This document shows, in pieces, positions 48,926 through 61,209 of a stretch of DNA of 64,000 nucleotides. The notes below the pieces were generated by a model that saw only the letters and a list, made by a program, of their open reading frames with translations, was not told where the DNA came from and did not search any database. Source of the stretch: Strongyloides papillosus (Eukaryota > Nematoda > Chromadorea > Rhabditida > Strongyloididae); the NCBI GenBank assembly GCA_005656395.1, contig SRSI01000068.1, positions 248,001 to 312,000 on the forward strand. The letters are read 5' to 3'. The translations under genes and the position numbers were made by a program. How positions within the stretch are numbered: position 1 is the first letter of the stretch; each line of letters begins with the position of its first letter.

Positions 48926-50455
48926 AAAAAATGCTGAAACAAATTAATATTTGATCTATTATTTAAAGAATTTTTCTAAACATTGTAAATATATTTTTTT
49001 ATGATTTATATGTGAAAAATAAAAAATAATAATTATTAATAGTGTTTTAACTTAATATTATCTTATCAACTGATAAATATTAAAGAATTTTTATTTGTGA
49101 TTATCTCCGTTCATTATAAAATGTTGATATCGAAGCGCAATTTTAAGCAATTAAATATAAAATGCGACAAAAGTTAACGTGGTCATTATATAAAATTGAC
49201 ACGTGATAAGGTATCAAAAATAATTAATACTTTGCACTTATTTGTATAATAGAATTTATAATCAAATACCTAAAAAAAACTTTTAAAAGTTATATTTACA
49301 TTCCAGAGGTTCGATAAATAATAAGATTTTTTTATCAACAAAAATATATTTTTCAAAAAACTGTCTAGTTTTTAGAATATATTGTATGTTTTTTTATATA
49401 ATTAATCATTGAACCTTCTTAATTGTTAATTTAATGCACGATACTTTGTAAAAAGAACTTTATGTGATTATATGAATTTTTCTAAGACAGTTTTACTATT
49501 AAAAATATTTTGATAAATAATTTATTGAATAATATAAAATCTAAACATATAGATAAAAATAGTCTCGGAAAATTTTTATGTGATCAACTAATAAAGTTAT
49601 TTTAACATATTATTATTGTAATCTAATGTGATTATAATCATATTAAATTATTAGCCAATACTTTGCATAAAACATGTAAGATAATTAAAATTACTAAGAT
49701 TATTTAAACAACAATAATGTCAAGATTATATGAAAAGTTATAGTTGTTTGGTATTGGAATATTTTATTAAAAAAATTAACTAATCTTTTCAAGTTAGGAA
49801 GTTTTTCTTTAACAAAAGTACATATTTGTAATTGAAATATGAAAAAAACTTGTAGTGTAGTTGTTTGTTTTACCTTTAAGCTTTATGTACTTCCTCATTA
49901 ATGTTTATAAAATATAATTATGAATCTTTGATAAAATTTATGAAATTAAAAAAAAAACTTTTATGATAAAAAGCATAAAAAATTAAGCAATTCAAAAGGT
50001 ATGATAAAATCTTTCTGATGCTTGTATATAAACGTTAATATTTAATATTATTCATAATTTTATTCTTCTTCACGTCTAAATATGTTTATTTCATTGAAAA
50101 ATTAAATATCTACACTTGTGTAAAAAAAATCATATAAAATTATGATGACTAATCTGAAAAATTATTGATATTACTTCCATAGTAACTAGTGTACCAAAAT
50201 GACATTTTAAAGGAGTTATTCGTGTTGTATTTACAAATTTCTTCATCTAATTTTTACAAAATTTTAAAATATAACATTTTAAGGTACAATATTTCAAAAT
50301 TAATCTTAGATTTTTTAAATTTTAAAGCAGTATTTAACACTCTAAATTTTGTTGATACCTTTTAATTATTAAAACGAATTTAACTTTTTATTACTATACT
50401 ATTTTATAATCATCGATTTACTATTACACAAAATATTAATAGTTATTTTTCTAGA
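48926..50455. other. Intergenic stretch, no gene seen
   Basis: 1.5 kb of AT-rich DNA precedes the serpin gene. The sequence tttttctag at 50446-50454, two bases before the serpin ATG, looks like a trans-splice acceptor. Nothing else is recognised. Confidence 0.5.
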
Positions 50456-51622
50456 ATGGGTCAATCTAACGACGTTATTGTTAATTCAATCGCTGATTTT
50501 GCATTGAAATGTTTAAAGGAATTGAAACATGATGAGGAAGCAGTTGTTTTTTCTCCAATGAGTTTAATTTTAGCCTTAAGTTTGGCATATTCTGGAGCAA
50601 AGGGGAAAACAATAGAAGAATTTGGTAGTCTTCTCAAGACAAATGGAGAAAATAACCAAATTCATGAACATTTTCTTGATTTTATTCAATCATTGAAAAA
50701 CGCTTCAACTGATTTCGATGTAATATTAAAGACTGCTAATAAAATCTATGTGAATGATGATTTCAAAATTCTTGAATCCTATTCAGATTTGTTAACAAAA
50801 TATTATGATGGTCAATTTGAGAGTATTGATTTCAAAGAAAGTGCAAATGCAGCTAATGTAAGTGGTGATTGACATTTTAAATTTTATTTTTTATAGAAAA
50901 TCAATGCTTTTGTTTCTGATGCAACCAATAAGAAAATTGAAAACCTTATATCTAGTGGTGCTATAAATGAGAGGACAAGAATTATACTTGTTAATTGCTT
51001 GTATTTCAGTGGAGATTGGAAGGAAAAATTCAAGGATTATAACACATATGATGATGTATTCCACAAAGACGCTAACTCTAGTAGAGAAATCAAGTATATG
51101 AAAAGAAATGATTTTCATACATACAGTGAAAATGAAAATTCACAACTTATTCTCTTAGATTATTTTGGTGGTAAAACTAAATTTGGCATATTATTACCAA
51201 AGAAAAAACATGATATTTTTAATGTTTTAAACGATTTGAATGGAGAGAAACTTTTTAATTTGATCAAAAATGCATCAGTTACTGGAGTTGAAATTCATAT
51301 ACCTAAATTTAAAACTGAATCAAGTTTTACTTTAAATGAATGTTTGAAAAAATTAGGTTTGGGCATTGCATTCAGTGAACATGCCGATTTCAGTGGAATA
51401 ACAGATAGTGGAAGACTTTTTATTTCTCAAGTTGTACAAAAAGTCTTCATTGATGTGAATGAAAAAGGAACTGAAGCTGCGGCAGCTACAGGAATAGTGA
51501 TGGAATTGATGTGTTTACCTATGACCCCCGAAAAACCAATTATTTTCAAAGCCGACCATCCATTCTTCTTCTTTATTCTCCACGACAACAAACATATGCT
51601 TTTCAATGGTATTTACATGTAA
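50456..51622 (+). CDS. Intracellular-type serpin (serine/cysteine protease inhibitor)
   Basis: Two exons (50456-50857 and 50897-51622, 39-nt intron) close to 375 residues, the usual length for a serpin without signal peptide (clade B-like). Typical parts are VVFSPMSLILALSLAYSGAK near the start, VNCLYFSGDWKEKF, the hinge NEKGTEAAAATG and the ending FKADHPFFFFILHD. The Gly-Thr-Glu-Ala4-Thr hinge predicts an inhibitory serpin. Counting from the hinge puts P1 near the Met-Cys pair of MELMCLPMTP, suggesting elastase-, chymotrypsin- or cysteine-protease-like targets. Cytosolic location is inferred from the missing leader, although some nematode serpins are released without one. A likely trans-splice acceptor lies two bases before the ATG. 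Confidence 0.93.
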
Positions 51623-51920
51623 TATACCATTTACTTTTTTATTTTCAACTATTTGTTTAACGAATAAAACTCATATTTCAAAAATAAATATTACTTTAGT
51701 TTGTAGTAAATTTACTATAAAGAGGTATTTTTACCATAACTTTGTAAAACATAAAAAACAACCAATTGTGGTTAAAAATTACCAAAAAAATTACTTAATT
51801 AAAAATATTTGATAGGTATCTGACACAAAACAAAATTATAAAAAAAGCAAATGAACGACCATCTTAAACAACAATTTATTTATCATCATAACAAGAAACA
51901 ATAATCACCAAAAAATTAGC

Positions 51921-52655
51921 TTACTCTTCTGGAACTTTGAGTTCACCATTGTTGATAGCATCACAAATATCATGTGGATGTTGTCCATCGATGGTACATC
52001 CAACAGATTGAGCAGTTCCAAGAATCTCCTTGACGGTTCCTTCAAGTTGTCTGGCCATTGAACGTGGTCTCATGATACGAGCAATCTTGAGGATTGTATC
52101 AAAAGTCAAATTTCCGTTATGTTTGACTGAAAAGAAAAAAATAAGTTAAAACCGGTTACCAGTTTATGTATTGGCAATAACATTTAAACTGGGGGATGAG
52201 AATTCAACGATTCACTACCCTTGGTTTAAACTCATTTCATATGTAAAACAAAATATTAGTTATTAAGATTAGACAAAATTAACTAATATGATTTACGTTA
52301 TAATTTTTACAAAACATACCATTCTTAACCTTCTTACGATCGCGAGGTGGCTCTTTAAGTTCTTTGATGATAAGTGAAGCTGCTGATGGAACAACATCAA
52401 TCTTAGCAACACGATTTTGAATAGTCAATTTACATGTGACTTTAAGACCTTTCCAATCTTGGGTAGCTTTGGCTATGTCATCACCAATTTTTTTTGGAGA
52501 CTACAAAAAAATTAACTTAAATTTAAAAATATTTAATAACTTACCAAACCAAGTGGACCAACTTTTGGAGCAAGAGCTGAAGTGGCTCCAACTTCTCCTC
52601 CAACACAACGAAGGTAGACGATTTTAATTTCTGTAGGATCAAACTTTGGTGGCAT
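51921..52655 (-). CDS. rpl-12: 60S ribosomal protein L12 (uL11)
   Basis: Three exons (52545-52655, 52320-52500, 51921-52126) close to 165 residues, the family's usual length. Recognised blocks are [17 protein letters not shown] then [28 protein letters not shown] and [12 protein letters not shown]. The protein binds the GTPase-associated centre of 28S rRNA and the base of the P-stalk. Codon use is richer in GC and more biased (many CCA, AAG, ATC) than in neighbours, as expected for high expression. Introns of 44 and 193 nt are present; the rpl-12 genes of other nematodes are known for regulated splicing, but nothing here shows it directly. Confidence 0.97.
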
Positions 52656-53045
52656 TATAGAAAATTAATATTAACGACCCCGCAAACAGGCAAGGATGTT
52701 TCACAATGAATCAAAAATATTTTCAGTTTTAGTAATGGGTAACGTTTTTCAATTCACTAGTTATGTGTCGATGCTCAGTGGAGAAGTGTTGTCTGAAGAA
52801 ATCTATGGTAGTGTAAATAAAGTTGCGGACGACTAAGAGAAGTAATGCAACCGCTAGTAATCATTAAACACATCTCCAATAAAAATTAAAATAAAATTTT
52901 ATTACATAGACAAGAACGTGTATAGAGACAGTTTTATTATTCGGGAGGCAAGCGAAAAAATAAAACAAAGCAATTAAAATGAAACGGCTACATCATTTAC
53001 AAGAAAGAATCTTTATAACGAGGCAGAGGTTATATATAGAAAAAT
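52656..53045. other. Promoter interval of rpl-12
   Basis: 390 bases separate the galectin 3' end from the rpl-12 start, both on minus. The part at 52670-52860 is less AT-rich than most gaps here, which suits a housekeeping promoter. No specific box was identified. Confidence 0.35.
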
Positions 53046-53977
53046 TTAAACCAATTGGATTCCGGTGATTTCAACATCACCATTAATTTGAAGACCTTTA
53101 ATTCCATCAGGATTGACTCTGTGTGCAAAAGTTGCAAAACGGTGACCATTGATGAAGATTTGGAATGAGTATGGTTCATTCTTGATTTCAAGATCGAATC
53201 CAACACCCTTTTGGAGTGGACTTTTTCCTTCCTTTTCCTCATTACCCCATTCACCACCAATTCTAGCATTACGAACGATGTGTTTGTCACTAGTTTTGCT
53301 ATTGAAATTAAGAGCTACATCTCCATTTTCATTTAAAAGATTTATTGTGAAACTTTTTCCTTTCTTTTCTGGTATTCCGTGAATAACAAGGCTTTTTCCT
53401 GGTACCAAACCATCTCCAGTTATTCCACTTTCATATGGGACTGGGTAGTATTTTCCACCCCATGTAACTTGTTGGAGATCTACATCACCATCAACAGAGA
53501 AGTGAGTTATTGTAGATAATGGGACACGATGTTCATACTCATGAATTTCTTTTTGATCAGCATAGATAACAAATCTGTTATCATGAGCACGAATTCTAAT
53601 ATCGATATCAGATCCTTTTTTGTATGGATTAGATTTTCTTTCTTCCTTCATCCATTCTCCTTTATTAAATGTATTAAAGACAAACTAGAAATAAATAAAT
53701 TTTACCTTCAAAAATAGGTGAATTTTATAACTATACCTTTCCTTCGTCAAAACGAATAGAAATATGGAATGGAATATCAGTTCCATCAAATTCTGCACTA
53801 CCAGCATGGAGGTTGATACTAAAACGCTTTGACTCTGGAATAGTCTTACCTTTAACCATCAAAGTTTGACCTGGTTCAAAAGGATCAGTAAGCTTTGAAC
53901 GGTAAGGTACAGGCTAAAAAAAGATGATAAAAAATATAATCCGGTATTATACTTACTAAATGACTTTCAGCAGACAT
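53046..53977 (-). CDS. lec-1: Tandem-repeat galectin (LEC-1 type)
   Basis: Three exons (53957-53977, 53737-53913, 53046-53684) close to 278 residues, the length of nematode LEC-1. Two galectin domains follow each other. The first runs from PVPYRSKLTDPFEPGQTL through IRIRAHDNRFVIYADQ to WGGKYYPVPYESG. The second has HIVRNARIGGEWGNEE and FQIFINGHRFATFAHRV. Sugar-contact residues H..N.R / W..E are seen as HIVRNAR with WGNEE in the second domain, and as INLHAGSAEF with EWMKEERKS in the first, where the first His/Asn pair is poorer. Galectins bind beta-galactosides on glycoproteins and glycolipids without a signal peptide. The first exon of seven codons (MSAESHL) and an acceptor two bases before the ATG fit trans-splicing. 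Confidence 0.96.
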
Positions 53978-54893
53978 TACTAAATGTTTTTATTTCTAAA
54001 TTTATCTATAATGCAATTATATAATATAATATGTATAAAAATAAATATGTATATGTGAATGCGACAATAAATATGATAAAAACAAAAGCTTTATAATTAT
54101 GTAGAAGGATTATGAGTCATATGTGTCCCTACTATATATAATGAAATTTGAATTCACCCTTACGTAAATTGTTTCTTTGTGTAATGAACATATTAAAAAA
54201 ATAGAATAAAAGCAAAATGACATATGTATGGTAAATAGGGTTAACATTTTATATTTATTATATATGTTGTATCACTATCTAAATGAATATTTTTGTTTTC
54301 AATAGTTGCAGTCCTTGAGAGAGTAATAGAAACAGTGAGTCAAAAATGTACAAAGCGCTCAATATAACGACATTTTTCGAAATATTTATTATTCATTATT
54401 AACATATATCTAAAGATACGAAGAAATAAAATTTTAAATAATCATCGTAAAGTCAATATTAAAGTTTCTTTACCCTACAAAATAAATATAAAAAAGCTAT
54501 ATATATTTTATTCACAATTATAATCAAAGTGAATTTAGATTGTTGTAATTTACACATGATTTGATCAATAAAAACTTCAATAACAATTTTTTCTCATTAC
54601 TAATTTATAAGAAATGTAAAAATAAATTGTGAGATCAAATAACTAATTAATATATACCAAAAATTGCGTTATATAAAAGAAATAAATGATTTAACATTGA
54701 AAAGAACCTTGATTTTATAATTTTATCTTACAAATATTTATTCTTGCTGGTGTAAATTGATTTTTATAAAATATAATAACAATCCACCAAGTATATATAC
54801 AAGTTTAAATTATAGTTATTTTATTATTTTTCATTCTTACTTATCATTAAACACATCAATATTAACTAAAAAAATTTTTCATTCTAATACAAT
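53978..54893. other. Intergenic stretch, no gene seen
   Basis: AT-rich gap between divergent genes (galectin minus, unknown gene plus). No conserved site was recognised. Confidence 0.5.
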
Positions 54894-55727
54894 ATGGTCC
54901 GTGTGCCTTTTAACTTTTCCTTTAGAAAGAATAAGAAAAAAGAAAATAATAATGACAGAGGGAAATGTACCATAGAAGGAAAAGATATGAATAAAATTGT
55001 TTTTCCTTCAGAAAGGTAAGTCATCTATGCAAGAAAAAACAGTTTTATTATTCATTTATTGACAAAAATAAATGCAAACTATGAGAGTAAAATAACAGTA
55101 ATATTAGTTTTATAAGACTTTTATATAATTCTCTAATGTTTACTATATATAAATTCTATTTTCCTCAGCTAACGATTAGTATAAATTTAATTAATAGGTT
55201 ACTTGCAATAGTTAGACAAAATTTATAGATTTTACTTCTAATAAAATTATTATTTGTTTTGTATATAAATAATTTTATACATTTTTTAACACTTGAAGAC
55301 GTAAAATGAATCATATGACACCAGCTGATTTCCGAGAAAAACTCGATGATGACATGGAAAAGTCAATGAGAAACTGTCAAATGAATCACTTTTTAAATGA
55401 TGAACAAATCTTTGTCCATGGTGTCTTAATACTACCAGAAATGAATAATACAGGGACACTTATGTATGTAAGTATTTGTAGATGTTAATAAAAATATAAT
55501 TTTTTAAGGCCGCTAAATTAAAAAAATTTTATAATCAAGAAGTATTAAATAATGATGATATTGAGGAAGCTCTAGAGAAACTCGAAAAAACAAAAGATAT
55601 GCTTGAAGAAAGATCAAAAACTCCGGATAACAAAGGAAATTATATACACCAATCTAATAGTACTTCAAGTGGAAAAATTTCAAGAGACATATTTAATTCA
55701 TTTCCAAGTCAAAAATATAAACAATAA
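54894..55727 (+). CDS. Unknown 169-residue charged protein
   Basis: Exons are 54894-55015, 55299-55467 and 55509-55727; phases close to 169 residues. The first exon (MVRVPFNFSFRKNKKKENNN) is added here because its GTAAGT donor and the acceptor at 55298 join it in frame. If that is wrong, translation starts at the ATG at 55306 and gives 126 residues. The protein is basic at the start, then has a middle stretch (TPADFREKLDDDMEKSM, DEQIFVHGVLILPEMNN) and a helical Lys/Glu-rich end. It has no leader or membrane segment, and no family is recognised. It lies 162 bases upstream of the EF-Ts gene on the same strand, close enough for shared transcription. Confidence 0.6.
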
Positions 55728-55889
55728 CACTTCTTTTTTATTTTTTATTTATTATATTTTAAAGTAATTTAAATAAAATATTTGTTGTAGTACTTCATTT
55801 TTGTGCATTATCATACTCTTGAGACATTAACCTTCATCCGTTGGAGAGTTGTCATTTACTAAAAGGAGTTTTCAATTTTGTTTCCTAAA

Positions 55890-56944
55890 ATGTTTCGTAT
55901 TTCATCTTTTATTGGTAAACGTGCTTTTAGAAATTTTTCTACTGCAACTCAATCCACTGGGAATCCTACCATTACGCCCACTAAAAAGGTAATAATATCT
56001 TTTTTAATTATTGATAATAAACAATTATTTAGGCGTTGATGAAATTACGTAAAATTACAGGATACAATTATGTAAATTGCAAAAAAGCTCTTGATAAATT
56101 TGGTCCTGATAATATAGAGGAGGCAACTGCATGGTTACGTGAATTGGCAAAAAAAGAAGGATGGGCAAAAGCTGCTAAGTTAAGTAGCAAACAAACAGCT
56201 GAGGGACTTTTATCCGTTATAACTAAGGGAAATGTTGGAGCTGTTGTAGAATTGAATTGCCAAACAGATTTTGTTGCTAGAGGGGAAGTTTTTAAGAATT
56301 TGATTGAGAAAATAAGTGAAGCAGTCTTGAATCATGCTAAAGTTATTTCAAGTACAGTTAATGTTCCAAAAAATCAGATAGTCACAGTTCCTGTTGTTAC
56401 TGATGAAATAAAGACAAATGATGGAATATCTATAACTGAAGCTATTGCTATGACTGTTGGAAAACTAGGAGAAAACATTACATCCCCAGTAATGAATATG
56501 ATTTTTGCTGAATCAGATGTTTCATTAAAAGGACACTCTCATCCTAAAGAAAAGATTAATAATTGCGAGGTTGGAAGATTTGTATCTGTTATTGGTTTGA
56601 AAAGAGATGCTGCTAAATCTTCATCATTCCCATCTGAAAAATTGGGAGAACAAATTTGCCAACATATTATAGGTATGAGACCAGAATCACTTGGAGAACC
56701 GCCAGTAGAAAATATTGAAACAAAAGAAGAAACAAAAGTTGAGAAAAAAGACAATGAAGAGGAAGATGAAGCTAATAGTTTCTATAGTGGTAAAACAACT
56801 GACTTGAATGAAGATGAAACAAGTCTTTTAAGACAACCATTTATGTTAAATCCATCTCAATCAGTTTATTCATATTTGGAAGGTCATGGTGCTCAGGTAG
56901 TTAATTATTTACGTATGGAAGTTGGAGATAAATCGTCTGAATAG
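55890..56944 (+). CDS. tsfm-1: Mitochondrial translation elongation factor Ts
   Basis: Two exons (55890-55988 and 56033-56944, 44-nt intron) close to 336 residues, near the length of animal mitochondrial EF-Ts. Exon 1 gives an Arg/Ser/Thr-rich, acid-free presequence (MFRISSFIGKRAFRNFSTAT) typical of mitochondrial import. A UBA-like N-terminal module follows (LRKITGYNYVNCKKALDKF, DNIEEATAWLRE), then the core with VVELNCQTDFVARGEVFKNL, the TDFVAR signature that contacts EF-Tu. The factor recycles EF-Tu-GDP to EF-Tu-GTP in the matrix. A Glu/Lys-rich insert near 56705-56775 is longer than usual. Confidence 0.96.
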
Positions 56945-58869
56945 ATGTTTTAAACATTAACATAAGAATTTTAGAATATAAAAAATACAGTACGTTAGGT
57001 GAAAGTTGTTTTTTGTTTTTATTATGAATAAATTATATGATATTTTTTTATTAACTTCATCAATTTAATTGATAAATAATTAATAAAATAGTTTATATTT
57101 ATTTGCTCATTAATATTCATGTTTATAATTCTGCAAGATTTTAATTACGAAAATAAAATGGGTAATTAGTTTTTTTTTAAAAAATTGACAATATCTATCA
57201 TTTTTTTGAGAAAATGGACACTAATCTTTTGCGAAACTTTTCTGCACATGACGTATAAAATACGAAATGTATAAACTTAAAAAATGAAGTTTTATTAACA
57301 TTCAAATAAAAATATCTAATAAATTGAATAATTATATAAATATTTGTAAAAAAATTAACTAAGGAAAAATGAATCAATTTTATGAGAAAAATATTTTTTT
57401 CTTCCCTATAACTCTTTTCAAATTCAAATGATTTTTATATGTAAATAACCAAAAGATGTTTTCTTTCTAACTTAGGGGGCTGGATTAGTTTCAATCTTTT
57501 TAAATAAAATTGGACGAGTTACCTTTAAAAAAACTACATGTTTGGACACGTTTTGTATAGTTGTCTCTTTCAAATAACTTTTGAAAAAGTAAAAAAAATT
57601 TATGTTGTATGATTCATTTGAAAGGTACAAGTCATAAAATAAATAGAAAACTTAATATCAAAAAAATTGACCAAAAATCGGCCAAGTTATGGAGCAAAAA
57701 GTGACGACTATTTTCAAGTAATAACATTCTAATAACATGCAATAGAAGATTAAACAAGGGAATCAGAGGAATCGGGCTTTAACTTCTATTAAATTTTTTA
57801 TATTTTAGAATTAAAATAATTTCAGATTTTTTAAATTATTATTTACTTAATAAAAACAAAAGAGATACTACTGCTTCAAGCATTTGAGAATTTGTCATTC
57901 TGATCGAATATGCTAATTTTTTTATTTACACTTTCTATTTTCTTGTCTTTAATCTACGTAGCACAGGAAGATTTATAAAATTCCTCACATGAATCTAAAC
58001 TAAGATCAACATTTCCAGGGATACTTTTATAAACTATTTAAAGATTATATTTTGATGAAATCTCTTTCAAATCGAGTGAAATGAACTCTTCGATAAAAAA
58101 AACATAAAAATTTAGAATAAAAAATAAAATATTTCTATTTTTTTAAATACAATATTTTTGTATTCATTCTTGAAATAATTATTCTGATCATAGCAATCAA
58201 AAGATTGAATGTGTATTTTGATGAAATCTCAATAAAATTTTTATTTTCATAAAATAATTTCTTTTTTTAAGTTGTGGTAACATACATGAAAATGACCCTA
58301 TAAAATTAAAAATGTAAAAAACATAGTATTTAACAATGAAATACACACTAAGATTCCAAAATGGGTTGAAGCAGTGATTTTTTCTTGCTTTGGTGTTAAT
58401 GATTCTAGTAAAGAAGTAAATTAATACTAAATTACAATTATAACTTTAATAACAAAAAACAAATTTAATAATTCTTTAAAATGCTTTCAATTGTGATGAG
58501 TTATACTATATTATTTTTTAAATGAGTTTTTTAACTTTTTTCTTAAAATCAGATTCAAAATTTGTTTTATATTTTATTCATTCCTCATGTACAATAAATT
58601 TTTTGTCTAACACTGTTTTGATTTATTACATGCCAAATATATTTTTAAACTATGTGTATGTTGATATTTACAAATGAAAAAAACTTCCATTTAAAGAGTA
58701 AGTGAATATCATATTTCATGCTATGAATTACAACGATACTTAAAAAGAATCGTATAATTAAAGTGATATAATTTTTTTCATAGACTTTTTACCACAATCA
58801 ATTTTTATTGCACTTCTTAACGACACTTTGCACTTTAGGTTTCAGCAACAACGCCCCTAATTACTATAT
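56945..58869. other. Intergenic stretch, possible old dispersed repeat
   Basis: No coding signal was found. The part from 57440 to 57740 (with aaaaatcggccaagttatgg) has a more mixed composition and looks like an eroded dispersed repeat. The rest is AT-rich. Confidence 0.3.
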
Positions 58870-60564
58870 TTGTATGCTATTTTGAAATATTTATTACCTA
58901 AAAGTCTCCATAGAAACATTGACTTTTCAACATATATATTTCTTCTAATATTTTTCTGTATTATCATGTCTTCTGAAAATATTAAGATTAATGATTGTGA
59001 TTCACTATCCGACATTACTAAACTCTTAAGTAAGACAAATTCAAGTGATTATGAAATCCATAAAAAATTTGACTACTTATCAAGCAGTTTTGAAATCAAA
59101 ATATCCAATATTGAAGATATTCGAAATTCTGATATACTATGTAATAATATATGTGGTTGTGAGAATGTTCCTATAAACGATATGAAAACAATCTTGAGCA
59201 ATCAACCAAAGATAAACTTTGAAATGAATACATTTGTATCATTTCTCATTGAAGATGATACAGAACAATTGTCTGATGATGATAAAGTACATCTTGCTAG
59301 TAAATATTCATCATTTTTTCAATTTATTATTGATCAATTTCCAAACGTTAACGAATTATGTATTTCAAATGGTTTTGATAGTACATTATATAGCTGTTTC
59401 ATCTTACACATTTATGAAAAATTAAAATCAACTAAAATAAAAACGGTTGGATCAATTTATTTTGATGAACTTTTAAATTATGCGGAGAAATACAATTTTT
59501 TAAATCATGGTGTTTTTGATGGATTTCCAGAGTTACATGAAATATATTTATATATAAATTCGAATAAATGCTATGATAATTTATCTAACATCAATGATTC
59601 AATAAAAAATTTTTTGGATTATATTGTCAAGATTAAAGATGTCCGTTTAATTATTGGTTTTGAGTGTAGTGATAATGATTCTATAGCATACGCCTTAAAA
59701 ATGCTAAATTATGGAAAAACTATAAATTTAAATATTCGAATGGATCATGATTACGACTGGGATAAGTATTTAAAAGAAAATAATTATAGTCTTACAGAAT
59801 TAGCGATAAATATAAAAGATAAAACAAAAGACCTTATACTTTCTATCAGTGAAATGAACGATTTTAAAGTTTTAAAGATGCTTTTAAATTCACTGGAAAA
59901 TTTGCAAAATATTGTTATTTATGTTGAAAGTTCACTATCAAAAGTAATACTAGATGAATATAAGTCATTGGATGATGCAAAATCATATTTAAAAGAATTC
60001 TTTAACTATAGAAGTTGTTTAAAAAATTTAACAAGTGCAAGAATTTCTTTTGGAAAATATTACACCTCACCAGACGATTCAGATACTGAAAAAAGAAAAC
60101 ATTTATACAATTTTATGATGGAATGTATAATATCTATCTTTCCATCATCAATAAGTAAATTACTTCATTTAATGGAAGCAGAACATATGACACTAGAATT
60201 TTTCGAGAAAATTGGCATCATTTTTCCTTCCCTTACAACGATTTCATTTTCACTTTGCTATAATATACCTGAAGGTGCTCTTTATAAAATTCCATCTTTA
60301 ACAAATGTTGTTTTTAATGGTGAAAGTAGAGTTAATATTCCACCATGGATTGAAACAGTTATGTTTTTGTATATTGATTTTTACTATCCCGATGATGTTG
60401 TATCAGATACCAAAAACAATGAACATTATTTTAACTTAATGAACAATAGATATAATATATCATTGAGATGTTTGAGAAGAAAAGATATTCATTATATTGC
60501 TTTCCTGAAAAAATTTGATAAATGGAAAGAGTTAGATAATTTAATACGTATTTGCATTGTTTAA
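58870..60564 (+). CDS. Single-exon 564-residue protein, possibly F-box/LRR-like
   Basis: A single uninterrupted exon encodes 564 residues, while most host genes here have introns. A hydrophobic stretch at residues 19-32 (DFSTYIFLLIFFCIIM) could be a signal anchor, or translation may begin at the second Met (58966; MSSENIKINDC), giving about 532 soluble residues. The rest alternates helices with leucine- and isoleucine-spaced stretches (ELHEIYLYINSN, LTELAINIKD, LQNIVIYVESS, LTTISFSLCYNIP, LTNVVFNGESR) that look like irregular leucine-rich repeats, as in nematode lineage-specific F-box proteins. No clear F-box is visible at the start. Function is unknown. Confidence 0.6.
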   Translation: MYAILKYLLPKSLHRNIDFSTYIFLLIFFCIIMSSENIKINDCDSLSDITKLLSKTNSSDYEIHKKFDYLSSSFEIKISNIEDIRNSDILCNNICGCENVPINDMKTILSNQPKINFEMNTFVSFLIEDDTEQLSDDDKVHLASKYSSFFQFIIDQFPNVNELCISNGFDSTLYSCFILHIYEKLKSTKIKTVGSIYFDELLNYAEKYNFLNHGVFDGFPELHEIYLYINSNKCYDNLSNINDSIKNFLDYIVKIKDVRLIIGFECSDNDSIAYALKMLNYGKTINLNIRMDHDYDWDKYLKENNYSLTELAINIKDKTKDLILSISEMNDFKVLKMLLNSLENLQNIVIYVESSLSKVILDEYKSLDDAKSYLKEFFNYRSCLKNLTSARISFGKYYTSPDDSDTEKRKHLYNFMMECIISIFPSSISKLLHLMEAEHMTLEFFEKIGIIFPSLTTISFSLCYNIPEGALYKIPSLTNVVFNGESRVNIPPWIETVMFLYIDFYYPDDVVSDTKNNEHYFNLMNNRYNISLRCLRRKDIHYIAFLKKFDKWKELDNLIRICIV

Positions 60565-61209
60565 AATATGTCACTTATTTTTAGTTATAATTTTCATAAA
60601 TAAAGTTTTCAATGAAATTATATCCTCATTATGGATTGATAAATTTGATATAAAACTTTTAACTTAAGATACTGAAAGTTATCGTTTATTTTTTAAAGTA
60701 CAATCAGCTATTATTAACTAATTTTTCTCTTGTTACAACATGTTATTGTCTATACAAAACATAAATTTTTAAAAAATTACTATTGTATACTACGATTTTT
60801 TTATATTGTGCTCTAGTTCTTTCATTATAGATCATTTTTCGTTTATATTTTGTTTTGATACATTTTATGTCAAAAATATTTTGAAGAAGTTTTATTTGAT
60901 ATTACAATAAATTAAATGAATAATACTATTGATAAATTTTGTAAATACAGGTTTAATGATATAATAAATATTATTTTCAATTTAAAGCAAACAATTTAAT
61001 TTATCATCAAAGTTATTTTTAGACAAAAAATGTTTATTTATGTTGTTTCATAATGTACGTGATAACGATTGAATAATTTTTAACAATGGCTACAAGAATT
61101 GTAATATTTTTGATGATTAGAGTGGAATATAAAGTTTATAAATTATAATTTGTGTATATTATTTAAAAGAGACAATGACTATTACAATTAGATGATTAAT
61201 GAAAAAATC
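60565..61209. other. Intergenic gap, no gene seen
   Basis: AT-rich sequence, then an abrupt change to less AT-rich sequence at about 61210 where the pseudogene block begins. Confidence 0.5.

Noticed and set aside
49300..49320. GGTTCGA word suggesting a tRNA T-arm
   Set aside because: Flanking bases cannot form the T-stem and no A box or acceptor stem is present nearby. Similar words at 9140 and 63105 fail the same test.
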